A stretch of DNA of 64,000 bases from Elymus sibiricus (Eukaryota > Streptophyta > Magnoliopsida > Poales > Poaceae). The notes beneath the pieces were generated by a model. The model had not been told where the DNA came from. It made no database searches and worked only from the letters and a program-made list of their open reading frames with translations. The position numbers and the translations under genes are program-made. Each line of letters begins with the position of its first letter. Position 1 is the stretch's first letter. The DNA is taken from contig CM077665.1 of the NCBI GenBank assembly GCA_039707655.1, forward strand, positions 446,151,531 through 446,215,530, read 5' to 3'. This document shows, in pieces, positions 22,706 to 35,981 of this stretch.

Positions 22706-23850
22706 TATGAACTTCTAGGGTATGCCAAACGTGTCTTCCAAGTTGGGTTCATTAATAAATTGACAACATGTGCACGATTTGTACTTCAAATAGCACAATA
22801 CAATGAACATTTTACCAAGTTTGCATACTTCATTCGTCGATACATGAGAACAACACGATAAAGGAATACAATGGAGAGATTGTCTAATGCGACACCGTCT
22901 TCAGGGAAGAAGATGTATGAGGTGAGGTCCGATCTTCAGGTCATAGGATCGGTGAATGGAGGGGATAACTAGCTGCAAATAGCCAAAAAAGATATTATGA
23001 CCCGACGAGGAGGATGCTAACCATAGCATGCAATCCAAGCATTCACTGATCCACAAACTGCATTACTACCCCCACACAACCATGCTTAAGTCATGGAGCA
23101 CGGGATAGGTGCAATTTGCAAGGGAAACCACGAACTCTAACCCACACAATACGATCCAGTCGTTGAACACAAATTAGGAGTGACTTCTCAAGGAATCACG
23201 AGAATAAGGGTAACAAGAGCTCACCAATCCCATGAAAAGTCTATGTCTTCAGTCTATCGACAGAAATGGCAAAAGTCTCCCGACAAAGGGAAGTGCTAGC
23301 CAACTACTTTTGGGAACCAACTTAGTTGTGAAACAAAACCAGCTTTTGTGTGAAAGGGAACCAGCTTTGGGAATTAATGAGGTAGCTTCTAGAGATTCTC
23401 CTGTTTGGTGTGTGGATGGCTGTCCCAGCCAAACATTGTTCGCTGAAGTCTAAACAATGTTTCTTTAGCAGCAAACTCTAGTTCTGGAAAATTTCTCGCA
23501 AGTTGGGTAGCTAAACTTTTTCAAAACATTGTTTCGCCAGAATCGGAACATAGTTTCTTCAACAGACAACTTATTTCTTCATGAACTCCCGACTTTGTTT
23601 CTTTGTCATAAAACACTGTTTTGCATGGACTAAAATGTGTTTGGTCTTCTTTGACATTGCACTAGAGTTCAACCAACAACAAAGGAGGTGAAGGCACAAC
23701 CATGTTTTCAAGGTCATATGATAAAGTTAAGTTAGCGTTCATCTGATCATTTATTTGCTTCGCACGACTTCTCATGATTGGGTCGATGATGATTTTGGTG
23801 TGGTGTCGAAGGTTGGGACATCCTCACCATTTTCATTGCCAACTGACAAA
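22706..23850. other. Intergenic DNA, no gene recognised
   Basis: Mixed-composition sequence with short ORFs only. The 73-codon frame at 23232-23453 shows no known motif. Confidence 0.4.
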
Positions 23851-24003
23851 TTTTAGCATGGTCCCTCTTACCTCCCTTTTTCACATGAGAGATAAGAGTA
23901 CATAATAGATTTGAGCCATTGAATTGATTAAGTAGTGGTCTGATTAACTATTACCTTCTTACCTTCCATGTGAAAAGAGGGTGTAAGAAGGAGCATGTTA
24001 AAA
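23851..24003. mobile_element. Unclassified 153-bp MITE, copy 2
   Basis: The same length and nearly the same sequence as 22284-22436, with ends AATTTTAGCATG and CATGTTAAAATT when one or two flanking bases are included. The two copies are in the same orientation, 1.57 kb apart. Confidence 0.75.
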
Positions 24004-24222
24004 TTACTCCCGCCAATTCTGATCAAATTATGCCGAAAAAGTACAATGGTGCAATGGTGAAATTTGTGTATACCTAGAGATTCTAGATCCTTATATTTCA
24101 TGGAATAAGAATACATAATCCTTGTCTTGGAACATGGGTTTCAAATTAGAGAGTACTAAATAAAGGAATACGCATCCTCGCATAATGTAAGCAAAAGTTA
24201 ATGATTATTGCAAAGAACATAA

Positions 24223-25998
24223 TGTTGGGGAACGTTGCATGGGAAACAAAAAATTTCCTACGCACACGCAAGATCTATCCATGGTGATGAGCATCTACGA
24301 GAGGGAGAGTGGATCTACATACCCTTGTAGATCGCTAAGCGAGAAGCGTTAAGAAACGCGGTTGATGTAGTCGAACGTCTTCGAGATCCAAATCGCAAGC
24401 TGTCCCGCGATCCAATCACGATCTAGCACCGAACGGACGGCACCTCCGCGTTCAGCACACGTACAGCTCGATGACGATCTCTGCCTCCTTGATCCAGCAA
24501 GGGAGAGCGGAGAGGTAGATGAGTTCTCCGGTAACACAACGACGTGGTGGCGGTGGTGGTGGTGCTATCCCGGTAGGGCTACGCCTAGCGCTACCGAAAC
24601 CGTGAACGGAGGAGAAAACGATCTTGGGAGAGAGAGGGGCGCCAAGGGCTTCGTGTATGCTCTTGGGGCGCCCCCTCCCCTCTATATATAGGTGGAGGGA
24701 CGTGGAGATCAGCCCCTCCAAGCCCTAGGGCGTAGCCAAGGGGGAGGAGTTGGACTCCTAGTCCAATTCCCCCCCTTTCCATAAACAGGTGGACTTTCCA
24801 CCTCTCCCAAGCCACATGGGCCTTGAGGGACTTGTGCGCCTGGCCCAATAAGGCTAGGGTGCCTCCCCTCAGCCCATGAAAACCCTTGGGACATGGTGGA
24901 ACCCTTGGTGGACTTCCGGACTCCTCCGGAAGTTTCCGGAACCTTCTAGAAGCTTCCCGGTACAATATCGAAAAAACCCGAAACTTTTCCGGTCGCCAAA
25001 ATATGACTTCCCATATATAAATCTTTACCTCCGGACCATTCCTGAGCTACTCATGACGTCCGGGATCTCATCCGGGACTCCGAACAACCTTCGGTCACCA
25101 ACATACATAACTCAATAATACCGAAACGTCACCGAACGTTAAGTGTGCAGACCCTGCGGGTTCGAGAACTATGTAGACATGACCGAGACAACTCTATGGT
25201 CAATAACCAATAGCGGGACCTGGATGCCCATATTGGTTCCTACATATTCTACGAAGATCTTTATCGGTCGAACCACGATGTCAAGGATTTAGACAATCCC
25301 GTATGCAGTTCCCTTTGTCCATCGGTATGTTACTTGCCCGAGATTCGATCGTCGGTATCTCCATACCTAGTTCAATCTCGTTACTGGCAAGTCTCTTTAC
25401 TCGTTCCGTAACACAAGATCACGTGACTAACTCCTTAGTCACATTGCTTGCAAGCTTCTTGTGATGTTGTGTTACCGAGTGGGCCCAGAGATACCTCTTC
25501 GTCATACGGAGTGACAAATCCCAGTCTCGATCCATGCCAACTCAACAGACACCCTCGGAGATACCTGTAGAGCACCTTTATAGTCACCCAGTTACGTCAT
25601 GACGTTTGATACACACAAGGTACTCCTCCGGTGTCAGTGAGTTGCATGATCTCATGGTCATAGGAACAGATACTTTGACATGCAGAAACAATAGCAATAA
25701 ACTGACATGATCATATGCTACGTTCATAGTTTGGGTCTTGTCCATCACATCATTATCCTAATGATGTGATCCCGTTATCAAATGACATCTCATGTCTATG
25801 GCTAGGAAACCTTGACCATCTTTGATCAACGAGCTAGTCTATTAGAGGCATACTAGGGACACGGTGTTGTCTATGTACCCACACATGTATTTGAGTTTGC
25901 AATCAATACAATTATAGCATGGATAATAAACGATTATCATGAACAAGGAAATATGATAATAACTAAATTATTATTGCCTCTAGGGCATATTTCCAACA
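24223..25998 (-). repeat. 3' LTR of the Angela-like element
   Basis: A 1776-bp LTR beginning TGTTGGGG and ending TTCCAACA on the + strand. The adjoining GTCTCCCACTTGC is the - strand polypurine tract (GTGGGAGAC). Confidence 0.92.
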
Positions 25999-26039
25999 GT
26001 CTCCCACTTGCACTAGAGTCAATAATCTAGCCCACATCA

Positions 26040-28990
26040 CCATGTGATTAACATTGTAATGAATCTAACACCCAATGAGTTCTGGGGTTCGAACATGTTT
26101 TGCATGTGAGAGAGGTTCTAGTCAACAGTCTGCAACATTCAGATCCATGTGTTCTTTGCAAATCTATATGTCATACTGCAGATGCTACCACTCTCCACTT
26201 GGAGCTATTCCAAATAGCTGCTCCACTATATGTATCCGGTCTGCTACTCAGAGTCATCCGGATTGGTGTCAAAGCTTGCATCGACGTAACCCTTTACGAC
26301 GAACTCTTTATCACCTCCATAATCAAGAAACATTTCCTTAGTCCTCTAGTTACTAAGGATAATTTTGACCGATGTCCAGTGATCCACTCCTGGACCACTC
26401 TTGTACCCCTTGACAGACTCATGGCAAGGCACACACCAGGTGCGGTACACAGCATGGCATACTATATAGAGCCTATGGATAAGGCATAGGGGACGACCTT
26501 CGTCCTTTCTTCTTTTTCTGCCGTGGTCGAGCTTTGAGTCTCACTCAACTCCACACCTTACAAATCAGGCAAGAACTCTTTCTTTGACTGATCCATTTTG
26601 AACTCTTTCAAAATCTTGTCAAGGTATGTACTCATTGAAAGTCTTATAAGACGTCTTGATCTATCTCTATAGATCCTGATGCCCAATATTTAAGTAGCTT
26701 CACTCCAGGTTTTCCTTTGAAAAACTCCTTTCAAACAACCCTTTATGCTTTCCGGAAATTCTACATCATTTCCGATCAACAATATGTCATCCACATATAC
26801 TTATCAGAAATTCTATAGTGCTCCCACTCACTTCATTGTAAATACAAGTTTCTCATAAACTTTGTATAGACCCAAAAACTTTGATCACCCTCATCAAAGC
26901 GTATATTCCAACTCCGAGATGCTTGCTCCAGTCCATAGAAGGATTGCTGGAGCTTGCATACATTTTAGCATCCTTAGGACTGACAAAACCTTCCAGTTGT
27001 ATCACATACAACCTTTCCTCAAGGAAACCATTAAGGAAACGATATTTTGACATCCATCTGCCAGATTTCATAATCGAAAAATGCAGCAACTGCTAACATA
27101 TTTCCAACAGACTTTTAGCATCGCTACGGGTGAGAAAGTCTCATCGTAGTTAACTCCTTGAACTTGTCGGAAACTTCTTTGCGACAAGTCGAGCTTTATA
27201 AATGGTGACATTTACCATCAGCGTTTGTCTTCTTCTTAAAGATCCCTTTGTACTTAACGGACTGCCGTTCATCGGGCAAGTCTACTAAAGTCTATACTTG
27301 GTTTTCATACATGGATCCTATCTCGGATTTCATGGCTCCTAGCCATTTGTTGGAATCCGGGCCCACCATCGCTTCTTCATAGCTCGTAGGTTCACTGTTG
27401 TCTAACAACATGACCTCCAAGATAGGATCGCCGTACCACTCAGGGGCGGTACGACTCCTTGTCGACCTACGAGGCCCGACAGTAACTTGATTCGAAGTGT
27501 CATGATCATCATCATTAACTTCCTCTTCATTCGGTGTAGGCGCCACAGAAACATCTTTCTGCGTCGTGCTACCATCTAACTGAAGTGACGGTTCAATAAC
27601 CTCATCAAGTTCTACCTTTCCTCCCACTCAATTCTTTCGAGAGAAACTCTTTCTCGAGAAAGGACCCGTTTTAGCAACAAACACTTTGTCTTCGGATCTG
27701 AGATAGAAGGCATACCCAGCTGTTTCCTTAGGGTATCCTATGAAGATGCACTTTTCTGGTTTGGGTTCGAGCTTATCAGGTTGAAGTCATTTCACATAAG
27801 CATCGTATTCCCAAACTCTAAGAAATGACAGCTTAGGTTTCTGCCAAACCATAATTCAAACAGTGTCATCTCAACGGATTTAGATGGTGCCCTATTTAAA
27901 GTGAATGTAATTGTCTCTAATGCATAACCCCAAAACGATAGTGGCAAATCGATAAGAGACATCATAGTACACACCATATCCAATAGAGCACGACTACGAC
28001 GTTCGGACACACCATCACACTATGGTGTTTCGGGTGGCGTGAGTTGTGAAACAACTTCCACATTGTCTTGAGTTGTATACCAAACTCGTAACTCAGATAT
28101 TTACCTCCACGATCATATCGTAGACATTTTATCTTCTTGTCACGATGATCTCAAACTTCACTCTGAATTTGTTTGAACTTTTCAAATGTTTCAGACTTGT
28201 GTTTCATTAAGTAAATATCCCCATATCTACTCAAATCATTAGTGAAGGTAAGAAAATAGCGATATCCACCGCACGCTTCATAACTCATTGGATCGCTACA
28301 TCAACATGTATTATTTCCAATAAGTCACTTGCCCGCTCCATCATATCAGAAAACGGGGTCTTAGTCATCTTGCCCAAGAAGCATGGTCCGCATGTCTCAA
28401 CCGATTCGAAATCGAGTTAGTCAAAAGATCCATCAGCATGGAGTTTCTTCTTGCGCTTTACACCAATATGACCTAGGAGGCAGTGCCACAAGTATGTGGT
28501 ACTATCATTATTAACTTTGAATCTTTTGGCATCAATGAACATGTGTATTACTACGATCGAGATTCAATGAACCATTCACATTGGGTGCATGACCATTGAA
28601 GGTATTATTCATGTAAACAGAATAACCATTATTATTTAACTTAAATGAATAACTGTATTGCAATAAACACAATCTAATCACGTTCATGCTCAACGCAAAC
28701 ACCAAATAACATTTATTTAGGTTCATCACTAATCCCGAAGGTAGAGAGAGCGTGCGATGGTGATCACATCAACCTTGGAAACACTTCCAACACACATCGT
28801 CATCTCGCCCTTAGCTAGTCTCCGTTTATACCGTAGCTTTTATTTCGAGTTACCAACATTTAGCAACTGAACCGGTATCTAATACCCAGGTGCTACTAGG
28901 AGTACTAGTAAGGTACACATGAATAAAACGTATATCAAATATACTTCTGTTGACATTGCCAGCCTTCTTATCTACCAAGTATCTAGGGCA
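26040..28990 (-). pseudogene. pol: Degenerate pol of the Angela-like element
   Basis: From high to low coordinates, integrase remnants appear at about 27790-28480 (CFLGKMTKTPF and a frame with RALLDMVCTMMSLIDLPLSF). The IN-RT linker at 27292-27627 has RRSTRSRTAPEWYGDPILEV and EPTSYEEAMVGPDSNKWLGA. RT follows with FLNGFLEERLYVIQLEGF at about 26990-27050 and VYVDDILLIGNDV at about 26766-26805. A worn RNase H stretch runs to the polypurine tract. Stops and frameshifts occur throughout, so only short pieces translate. Confidence 0.85.
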
Positions 28991-30200
28991 GTTCCGCTTC
29001 AATGACCGTTCTCCTCATAATAGAAGTACTCAGTCTCGGGTTTGGGTTCAACCTTGGGTTTCTTCACTGGAGCAGCAACTGGCTTGCCATTCTTGAAGTT
29101 TTCCCTTCTTGCCCTTGCCCTTCTTGAAACTAGTGGTTTTACTAACCATCAACACTTGATGCTCCTTCTTGATTTCTACCTTCGCGGTGTCAAACATCGC
29201 GAATAGCTCAGGGATCATATTCTCCATCCCTGGCATGTTTATAGTTCACCACGAAGCTCCAGTAGCTTGGTGGCAGTGACTTGGAGAACTATGTCAATCA
29301 CTATCTTATCTGGAAGATCAACTCCCACTCGATTCAAGCGATTGTAGTACCCAGACAATCTGAGCACACGCTCACCGATTGAGCTATTCTCCTTCATCTT
29401 GCAGGCAAAGAATCTTGTTGGAGGTCTCATACCTCTCAACACGGGCACGAGCCTGAGATCCCAATTTCAGCTCTTAGAACATCTCATATGTTCCGTAACG
29501 TTCAAAACGTTTTGGAGCCTCAATTCTAAGCCGTAATGCATGACACACTAAACTATCAAGTAGTCATCAGAACATGCCTGTCAGATGTTCACAATATCTA
29601 CAAACGACGCTTGAGGGGGGGGGGGGGGGTGGCGCACCGAGTGGTGCATTAAGGACATAAGCCTTCTGTGCAGCAATGAGGACAATCCTCAGATCACGGA
29701 CCCAGCCCGCTTTATTGCTACCATCGTCTTTCAATTCTATTTTCTCTAGGAACGTATAAAAAATAGGGGAGCTACAGCGCGAGCTATTGATCTACAACAT
29801 AATTTGCAAAGTCACTTTGACTATGTTCATGCTAATGAGTTCAATTAATCATATTACTTAAGAACTCCCACTCAAATTGACATCCCTCTGGTCATTCAAG
29901 TGTCACATGATCCAAATTCACCAACCCAAGTCCGATCATCACGTGAGATGAGGTGGTTTCAATGGTGAACATCTTCATGTTGATCATATCTACTATATGA
30001 CTCATGTTCGACCTTTCGGTCTCTTGTGTTCCGAGGCCATGTATGTACATGCTAGGCTCGTAAAGTGTAACCCGAGTGTTCCGCATGTGCAACACTGGCT
30101 TGCACCCGTTGTATGTGAATGTAGAGTCTATCACACCCGATCATCACGTGGTGTCTCGAAACGACGAACTTTCGCAACGGTGCACACTCGGGGAGAACAC
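28991..30200 (-). pseudogene. gag: Degenerate gag of the Angela-like element
   Basis: Fragments on the - strand include MIPELFAMFDTAKVEIKKEH with a Lys/Gly-rich tail (KKGKGKKGK) at about 29100-29236. Another at 29239-29448 contains MKENSSIGERVLRLSGYYNR. Both fit the gag of Angela/BARE elements. A 15-G run at 29615-29629 sits within this region. Confidence 0.65.
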
Positions 30201-31043
30201 AATTTTATCTTGAAATTTTAGTGAGGGATCACCTTATAATGCTACCATCGTCCTAAGCAAAATAAGATGCATAAAAGGATTAACATCACATGAAAATCAT
30301 AAGTGACATGATATGGCCATGAACTTGTGCTTTTGATCTCCATCTCCAAAGCACCGGCATGATCTCCATCATCACCGGCATGACACCATGATCTCCATCA
30401 TCTTGATCTCCATCAACGTGTCGCCATAAGGTTGTCGCGCCAACTATTGCTTCTACAACTATTGCTAACTCATAGCGATAAAGTAAAGCAAAACGGCGAA
30501 AATAAATTAAAGACAACCCTATGGCTCCTGCCGGTTGCCGTACTCATCGACATGCAAGTCGTGATATTCTATACAAAACATGATCATCTCATACATCACA
30601 TATATCTCGTCATGTAATTGGACATATCACATCACAACATACCCTGCAAAAACAAGTTAGACGTCCTCTAATTGTTGTTGCATGTTTTACGTGGCTGCTA
30701 CGGGTATGTAGCAAGAACGATTCTTACCTACGCAAAAACCACAACGGTGATACACAAATTGCTATTCAACCTTCTCAAGGACCGCCTTTGTCGAATCTGA
30801 TCCAACTAAAGTGGGAGAGACAGACACCCGCCAGCCATCTTTATGCAACAAAGTCACATGTCAGTTGATGGAACCGGTCTCTCGTAAGCGTACGAGTAAG
30901 GTTTGTCCGGGCCGCTTCATCCCACAATACCGCCGAATCAAGAAAAGACCAAGGGAGGAAGCAATCTGAGCATCAACGCCCACAAACTCCTTCATGTTCT
31001 ACTCGTGATCTCATCTACGCATAGACCTAGCTCATGATGCCAC

Positions 31044-32208
31044 TGTTGGGGAACGTTGCATGGGAAACAAAAAATTTCCTACGCACACGCAAGATATCTA
31101 TCCATGGTGATGAGAATCTAAGAGAGGCAGAGTGGATCTACATACCCTTGTAGATCGCTAAGCGGGAAGCGTTAAGAAATGCGGTTCATGTAGTCGAACG
31201 TCTTCACGATCCAAATCGCAAGCCGTCCCGCGATCCAATCACGATCTAGCACCGAACGGACGGCACCTCCGCGTTTAGCACACGTACAGCTCGATGACGA
31301 TCTCCGCCTCCTTGATCTAGCAAGGGAGAGCGGAGAGGTAGATGAGTTCTCTGGCAACATGACGACGTGGCGGCGGCGGTGGTGGTGCTATCCCGGTAGG
31401 GCTACGCCTAGCGCTACCGAAACCGTGAACGGAGGAGAAACGATCTTGGGAGAGAGAGGGGCGCCAAGGGCTTCGTGTATGCTCTTGGGGCGCCCCTCCC
31501 CTCTATATATAGTTGGAGGGACGTGGAGATCAGCCCTTCCAAGCCCTAGGGCGCAGCCAAGGGGGAGGAGTTGGACTCCTAGTCCAATTCCCCCCCTTTC
31601 CATAAACAGGTGGACTTTCCACCTCTCCCAAGCCACATGGGCCTTGAGGGACTTGTGCGCCTGGCCCAATAAGGCTAGGGTGCCTCCCCTCAGCCCATGA
31701 AAACCCTTGGGATGTGGTGGAACCCTTGGTGGACTTCTGGACTCCTCCAGAAGTTTCCGGAACCTTCTAGAAGCTTCCCGGTACAATACCGAAAAAACCC
31801 GAAACTTTTCCGGTCGCCAAAATATGACTTCCCATATATAAATCTTTACCTCCGGACCATTCCTGAGCTCCTCATGACGTACAGGATATCATCCGGGACT
31901 CCGAACAACCTTCGGTCACCAACATACATAACTCAATAATACCAAAACGTCACCGAACGTTAAGTGTGCAGACCCTGCGGGTTCGAGAGTAGACATGACC
32001 GAGACAACTCTATGGTCAATAACCAATAGCGGGACCTGGATGCCCATATTGGTTCCTACATATTCTACGAAGATCTTTATCGGTCGAACCACGATGTCAA
32101 GGATTTAGACAATCTCGTATGCAGTTCCCTTTGTCCATCGGCATGTTACTTGCCCGAGATTCGATCGTCGGTATCTCCTTTCCTAGTTCAATCTCGTTAC
32201 CCGCAAGT
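31044..32208 (-). repeat. 5' LTR of the Angela-like element, part 1
   Basis: Starts TGTTGGGGAACGTTGC like the other LTR and follows it closely until CCGCAAGT, where the 6.6-kb element enters. A 6-bp deletion relative to the 3' LTR is seen near 31987. Confidence 0.9.
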
Positions 32209-33794
32209 TGAGACGTCTCCAACGTATCTATAATTTTTTATTGTTCCATGCTACTATATTATCTGTTTTGGATGTTTTATATGTATTTATATGCTATTTT
32301 ATATTATTTTTGGGACTAACCTATTAATCTAGAGCCTAGTGCCAGTTTCTGTTTTTTCCTTGTTTTTGAGTATTGCAGATAAGGAATATTAAACGGAGTC
32401 CTAACGGAATAAAATATTCGGAATGATTTTTCTTGGACCAGAAGAAACCCAGAAGACTTGGAGATGAAGGCAGGAGACCTGCCGTGGAGTCACAAGCCAC
32501 CAGGGCGCGCCCTAGGGGGGGGCGCCCCCCTGGCTTGTGGCCCCACGACAGCCCTCCTAACCCTATTCTTCGGCCTATAAATTCCCAAATATTCCCTGGA
32601 TACCAAAAAGAGCCACGAAAATACTTTTCCGCCGCCGGAAGCCTCTGTTCCCGTGAGATCCCATCTTGGAGCCTTTTCCGGTAATCTGCCGGAGGGGGAT
32701 TCGATCACGGAGGGCATCTACATCAACTCCATTGCCCCTCCGATGATGCGTGAGTAGTTTACCACAGACCTTCGGGTCCATAGCTAGTAGCTAGATGGCT
32801 TCTTCTCTCTCTTTGTTCTTCAATACCATGGTCTTCATGATCTTCATGGAGATCTATCCGATGTAATACTCTTTTGCGGTGTGTTTGTCGAGATCCGATG
32901 AATTGTGGGTTTATGATCAGCTTATCTATGAATATTATTTGAATCTTCTCTGAATTCTTATATGCATGATTTCATATCTTTGCAAGTCTCTTTGAGTTAT
33001 TGGTTTGGTTTGGCCAACTAGATTGGTAATTCTTGCAATGGGAGAAGTGCTTAGTTTGGGTTCAATCTTGCGGTGTCCTCACCTAGTGACAAAGTAGGGG
33101 TAGCGAGGCACGTATTTGTATTGTTGCCATCAAGGATAAAAAGATGGGGTTGTCATCATATTGCTTGAGTTTATCCCTCTACATCATGTCATCTTACCTA
33201 ATGCGTTACTCTGTTCTTCATGAACTTAATACTCTAGATGTAGGCAGGAGTCGGTCGATGTGTGGAGTAATAGTAGTAGATGCAGAATCGTTTCGGTCTA
33301 CTTGACACGGACGTGATGCCTATATGCATAATCATTGCCTTGGATATCTTCATAATTATTCGCTTTTCTATCAATTGCTCGACAGTAATTTGTTCACCCA
33401 CCGTATTATTTTCCTTCACGAGAGAAGCCTCTAGTGAAACATATGGCCCCCGGGTCTATTTTCCATATTATATTTTCAGATCTATAAACCAAAAATACCA
33501 AAAATACTTCGCTGCAATCTTTTTACTTTTAGTTTACTTTTCGTTTTAGCAATCCTATCTATCTATCTCTATTAGATCTCATCCTTGCAAGTAACCGTGA
33601 AGGGATTGACAACCCCTTTATAGCTTTGGGTGCAAGTGTTTGATTATTTGTGTAGGTACATCTATTGGGGACTTGCTTGTATCTCCTACTAGATTGATAC
33701 CTTGGTTCTCAACAACTGAGGGAAATACTTATCTACTTTGCTGCATCACCCTTTCCTCTTCAAGGGAAAACCAACGCATGCTCAAGAAGTAGCA
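32209..33794 (+). repeat. 5' LTR of the nested element
   Basis: A 1586-bp LTR starting TGAGACGTCTCC and ending AGTAGCA, with an internal C/G block (CCTAGGGGGGGGCGCCCC at about 32511) that differs in length between the two LTRs. Confidence 0.92.
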
Positions 33795-34011
33795 AGAAGG
33801 ATTTCTGGTGCCGTTGCCGGGGAGATCTACATCAAGCCTACCAAGTACCCATCACAAACTCATCTCTTGCATTTACATTATTTGCCATTTGCCTCTCGTT
33901 TTCCTCTCCCCCACTTCTAAAACGATTTTCAGATAATACCAAAAAGATTTGCCCTTTTATTCGCCCTCTTTTTCGTTTGCCTCTTTCCCGCTGGATCTCT
34001 TACCTGTTGCT

Positions 34012-34575
34012 ATGTCTAGCGTTACTACTTCCCCTTTGTCACCAGATTTTGAAGTTCTATACTTCAAACAAAAACAAGGGGAAAATTTGAAAGATGCCTG
34101 GTATAGGCTAATGGAATCTTATAGTATCTCCAATCTAAAAGGAGATGCCAAAGTTTTGCTTAGAAAGTTTTACATTGGATTGGCTTTGCATCATAGAGAG
34201 CTTTTAGATTTCGCCTCAAAAGGGAATTTTATTGAGCTAGATACGAACGCTGCTTATGAAGTTTTGGAGGGGATTTTGGGGGTTCCTCCACCCAACAAAG
34301 GGTTTGATTTCTCACAAGAGGGAGTTCAAATTCTCGACAAATTGAGTGACTTACATAAGCACTTGGTCGAATTACAACAATATCACGAACCCCTTAAACA
34401 TATTAGTGGGAACCTCAATCGCTTGAATACTTTGATTACCCTTTGCAATAAGCCTTTGGATATTTTGGATATTAAGATGGTTTCTTACCCTACAAATCCG
34501 GGGAAGAGGAAAGAGCCTCCCGGACTTGAGAAGGCCCTCATAAAAGTTGCCAATACCAAAGATGACAATACCTAG
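34012..34575 (+). CDS. Short gag-like ORF of the nested element
   Basis: An uninterrupted 187-aa ORF starts at ATG 34012 (MSSVTTSPLSPDFEVLYFKQ). Its N-terminal part (FKQKQGENLKDAWYRLMESY, then LLRKFYIGLALHHRELLDFA) fits the N-terminal pattern of gypsy gag proteins, in which a Gln/Glu-rich turn is followed by AWxR. There is no zinc knuckle and no pol after it. A gag-only ORF in a non-autonomous element may help package its own RNA into particles made by a partner; that role is inferred. Upstream in-frame codons back to 33949 lack an ATG. Confidence 0.6.
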   Translation: MSSVTTSPLSPDFEVLYFKQKQGENLKDAWYRLMESYSISNLKGDAKVLLRKFYIGLALHHRELLDFASKGNFIELDTNAAYEVLEGILGVPPPNKGFDFSQEGVQILDKLSDLHKHLVELQQYHEPLKHISGNLNRLNTLITLCNKPLDILDIKMVSYPTNPGKRKEPPGLEKALIKVANTKDDNT

Positions 34576-35231
34576 ATTTATTGCGTTATGCCTAGCTAGG
34601 GGCGTTAAACAATAGCGCTTGTTGGGAGGCAACCCAATTTTATTTTTATGCTTTTGTTTTTGCTTCTGTTTTTGAGTTTTCCACACATTATTACCTCTGT
34701 AGTAATTGTGTTTTCTTGTTTAATTTAGTGTTTGAGCCAAGTAAGACCTTTGGGATGGTCTACAGTGTTTGTGATTTGATTTTGCTGAAAAACAGAAACT
34801 TTTGCTCTCAGTCCAGGAATTTTGTAAATTCACTGGAACGTTCTTTTGATCTGAAATTTTTACACAAGATTGATATACAAATTTCCCTGATTGTCCTAAA
34901 TGTTCAGAATTTTTGGAGTTACAGAAGTATTCGAAGTCTATAGATTGCTACAGACGGTTCTGTTTTAGACAGATTCTGTTTTCTTTGTGTTGTTTGCTTA
35001 TTTTGATGTATCTATGGGTTGTATCGGGGGGTATGAACCATGGAGAAGTTGGAATACAGTAGATATTACACCAATATAAATCAAGAATGAGTTCACAACA
35101 GTACCTAAAGTGTTGATTTATTTTTCTTATACTAACGGATCTCATGAGTTTTCTGTTGAGTTTTGTGTTGTGAAGTTTTCAAGTTTTGGGTAAAGATTTG
35201 ATGGACTATGGAATAAGGAGTGGCAAGAGCC

Positions 35232-35310
35232 TAAGCTTGGGGATGCCCAAGGCACCCCAATCCATATTCAAGGATACCAAAAAGCCTAAGCTTGGGGATG
35301 CCCCGGAAGG
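35232..35310 (+). repeat. Repeated purine-rich AAGCTTGGGGATGCC motifs
   Basis: AAGCTTGGGGATGCCC occurs at about 35233 and 35289. AAGCTTGGGGATGCT recurs at 37252 directly before the 3' LTR, where it acts as the likely polypurine tract. The internal copies could be secondary plus-strand primers. Confidence 0.65.
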
Positions 35311-35648
35311 CATCCCCTCTTTGGTCTTCAATCCATCGGTAAATTTACTTGAGGCTATATTTTTATTCACCACATGATATGTGTTTTGCTTGGAGCGTCT
35401 TGTATGATATGAGTCTTTGCTTTTTAGTTTGCCACAATCATCCTTGCTGAACACATATTTTTGAGAGAGACACGCGTTAATCGTTAATTTATTAGAATAC
35501 TCTATGTGCTTCACTTATATCTTTTGAGCTAGGCAATGTTGCTCTAGTGCTTCACTTATATCTTTTTAGAGCACGGTGGTGTTTTATTTTATAGAAATTA
35601 TTGAACTCTCGTACCTCACTTATATTATTTTGAGAGTCTTTAAACAGC

Positions 35649-35981
35649 ATGGTAATTGGTTTAGGTTATGAATTTAGTCCTAATATAATGGACATCCAAG
35701 AGGGATATAATAAAAACTTTCATATTAAGTGCATTGAATACTATAAGAAGTTTGATTCCTTGCATATAGTTTTGAGATATAAAGATGGTAATATGAGAGT
35801 CATGCTAGTGAGTAGTTGTGAATTGGAAGAAATACTTGTGTTAAAGTTTGTTATTCCCGTAGCATGCACGTATGGTGAACCGTTATGTAACAAGTCGGAG
35901 CATGATTTGTTTAATGATTGTCAACCTTTGTGTGAGGGTCGGGAGCGCGCGATGGTTAACTCCTACCAACCTCTCCCCTAG
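35649..35981 (+). CDS. Hypothetical 110-aa ORF in the nested element
   Basis: ATG 35649 opens a 110-aa frame (MVIGLGYEFSPNIMDIQEGY) with no motif I recognise. It lies in the internal region where an autonomous element would have pol. It may be chance or a relic. Confidence 0.25.
   Translation: MVIGLGYEFSPNIMDIQEGYNKNFHIKCIEYYKKFDSLHIVLRYKDGNMRVMLVSSCELEEILVLKFVIPVACTYGEPLCNKSEHDLFNDCQPLCEGRERAMVNSYQPLP

Noticed and set aside
24452..24965. ORFs in the Angela-like LTR (and the same at 31388-31786)
   Set aside because: They lie in LTR sequence, recur in both LTRs and show no protein family.
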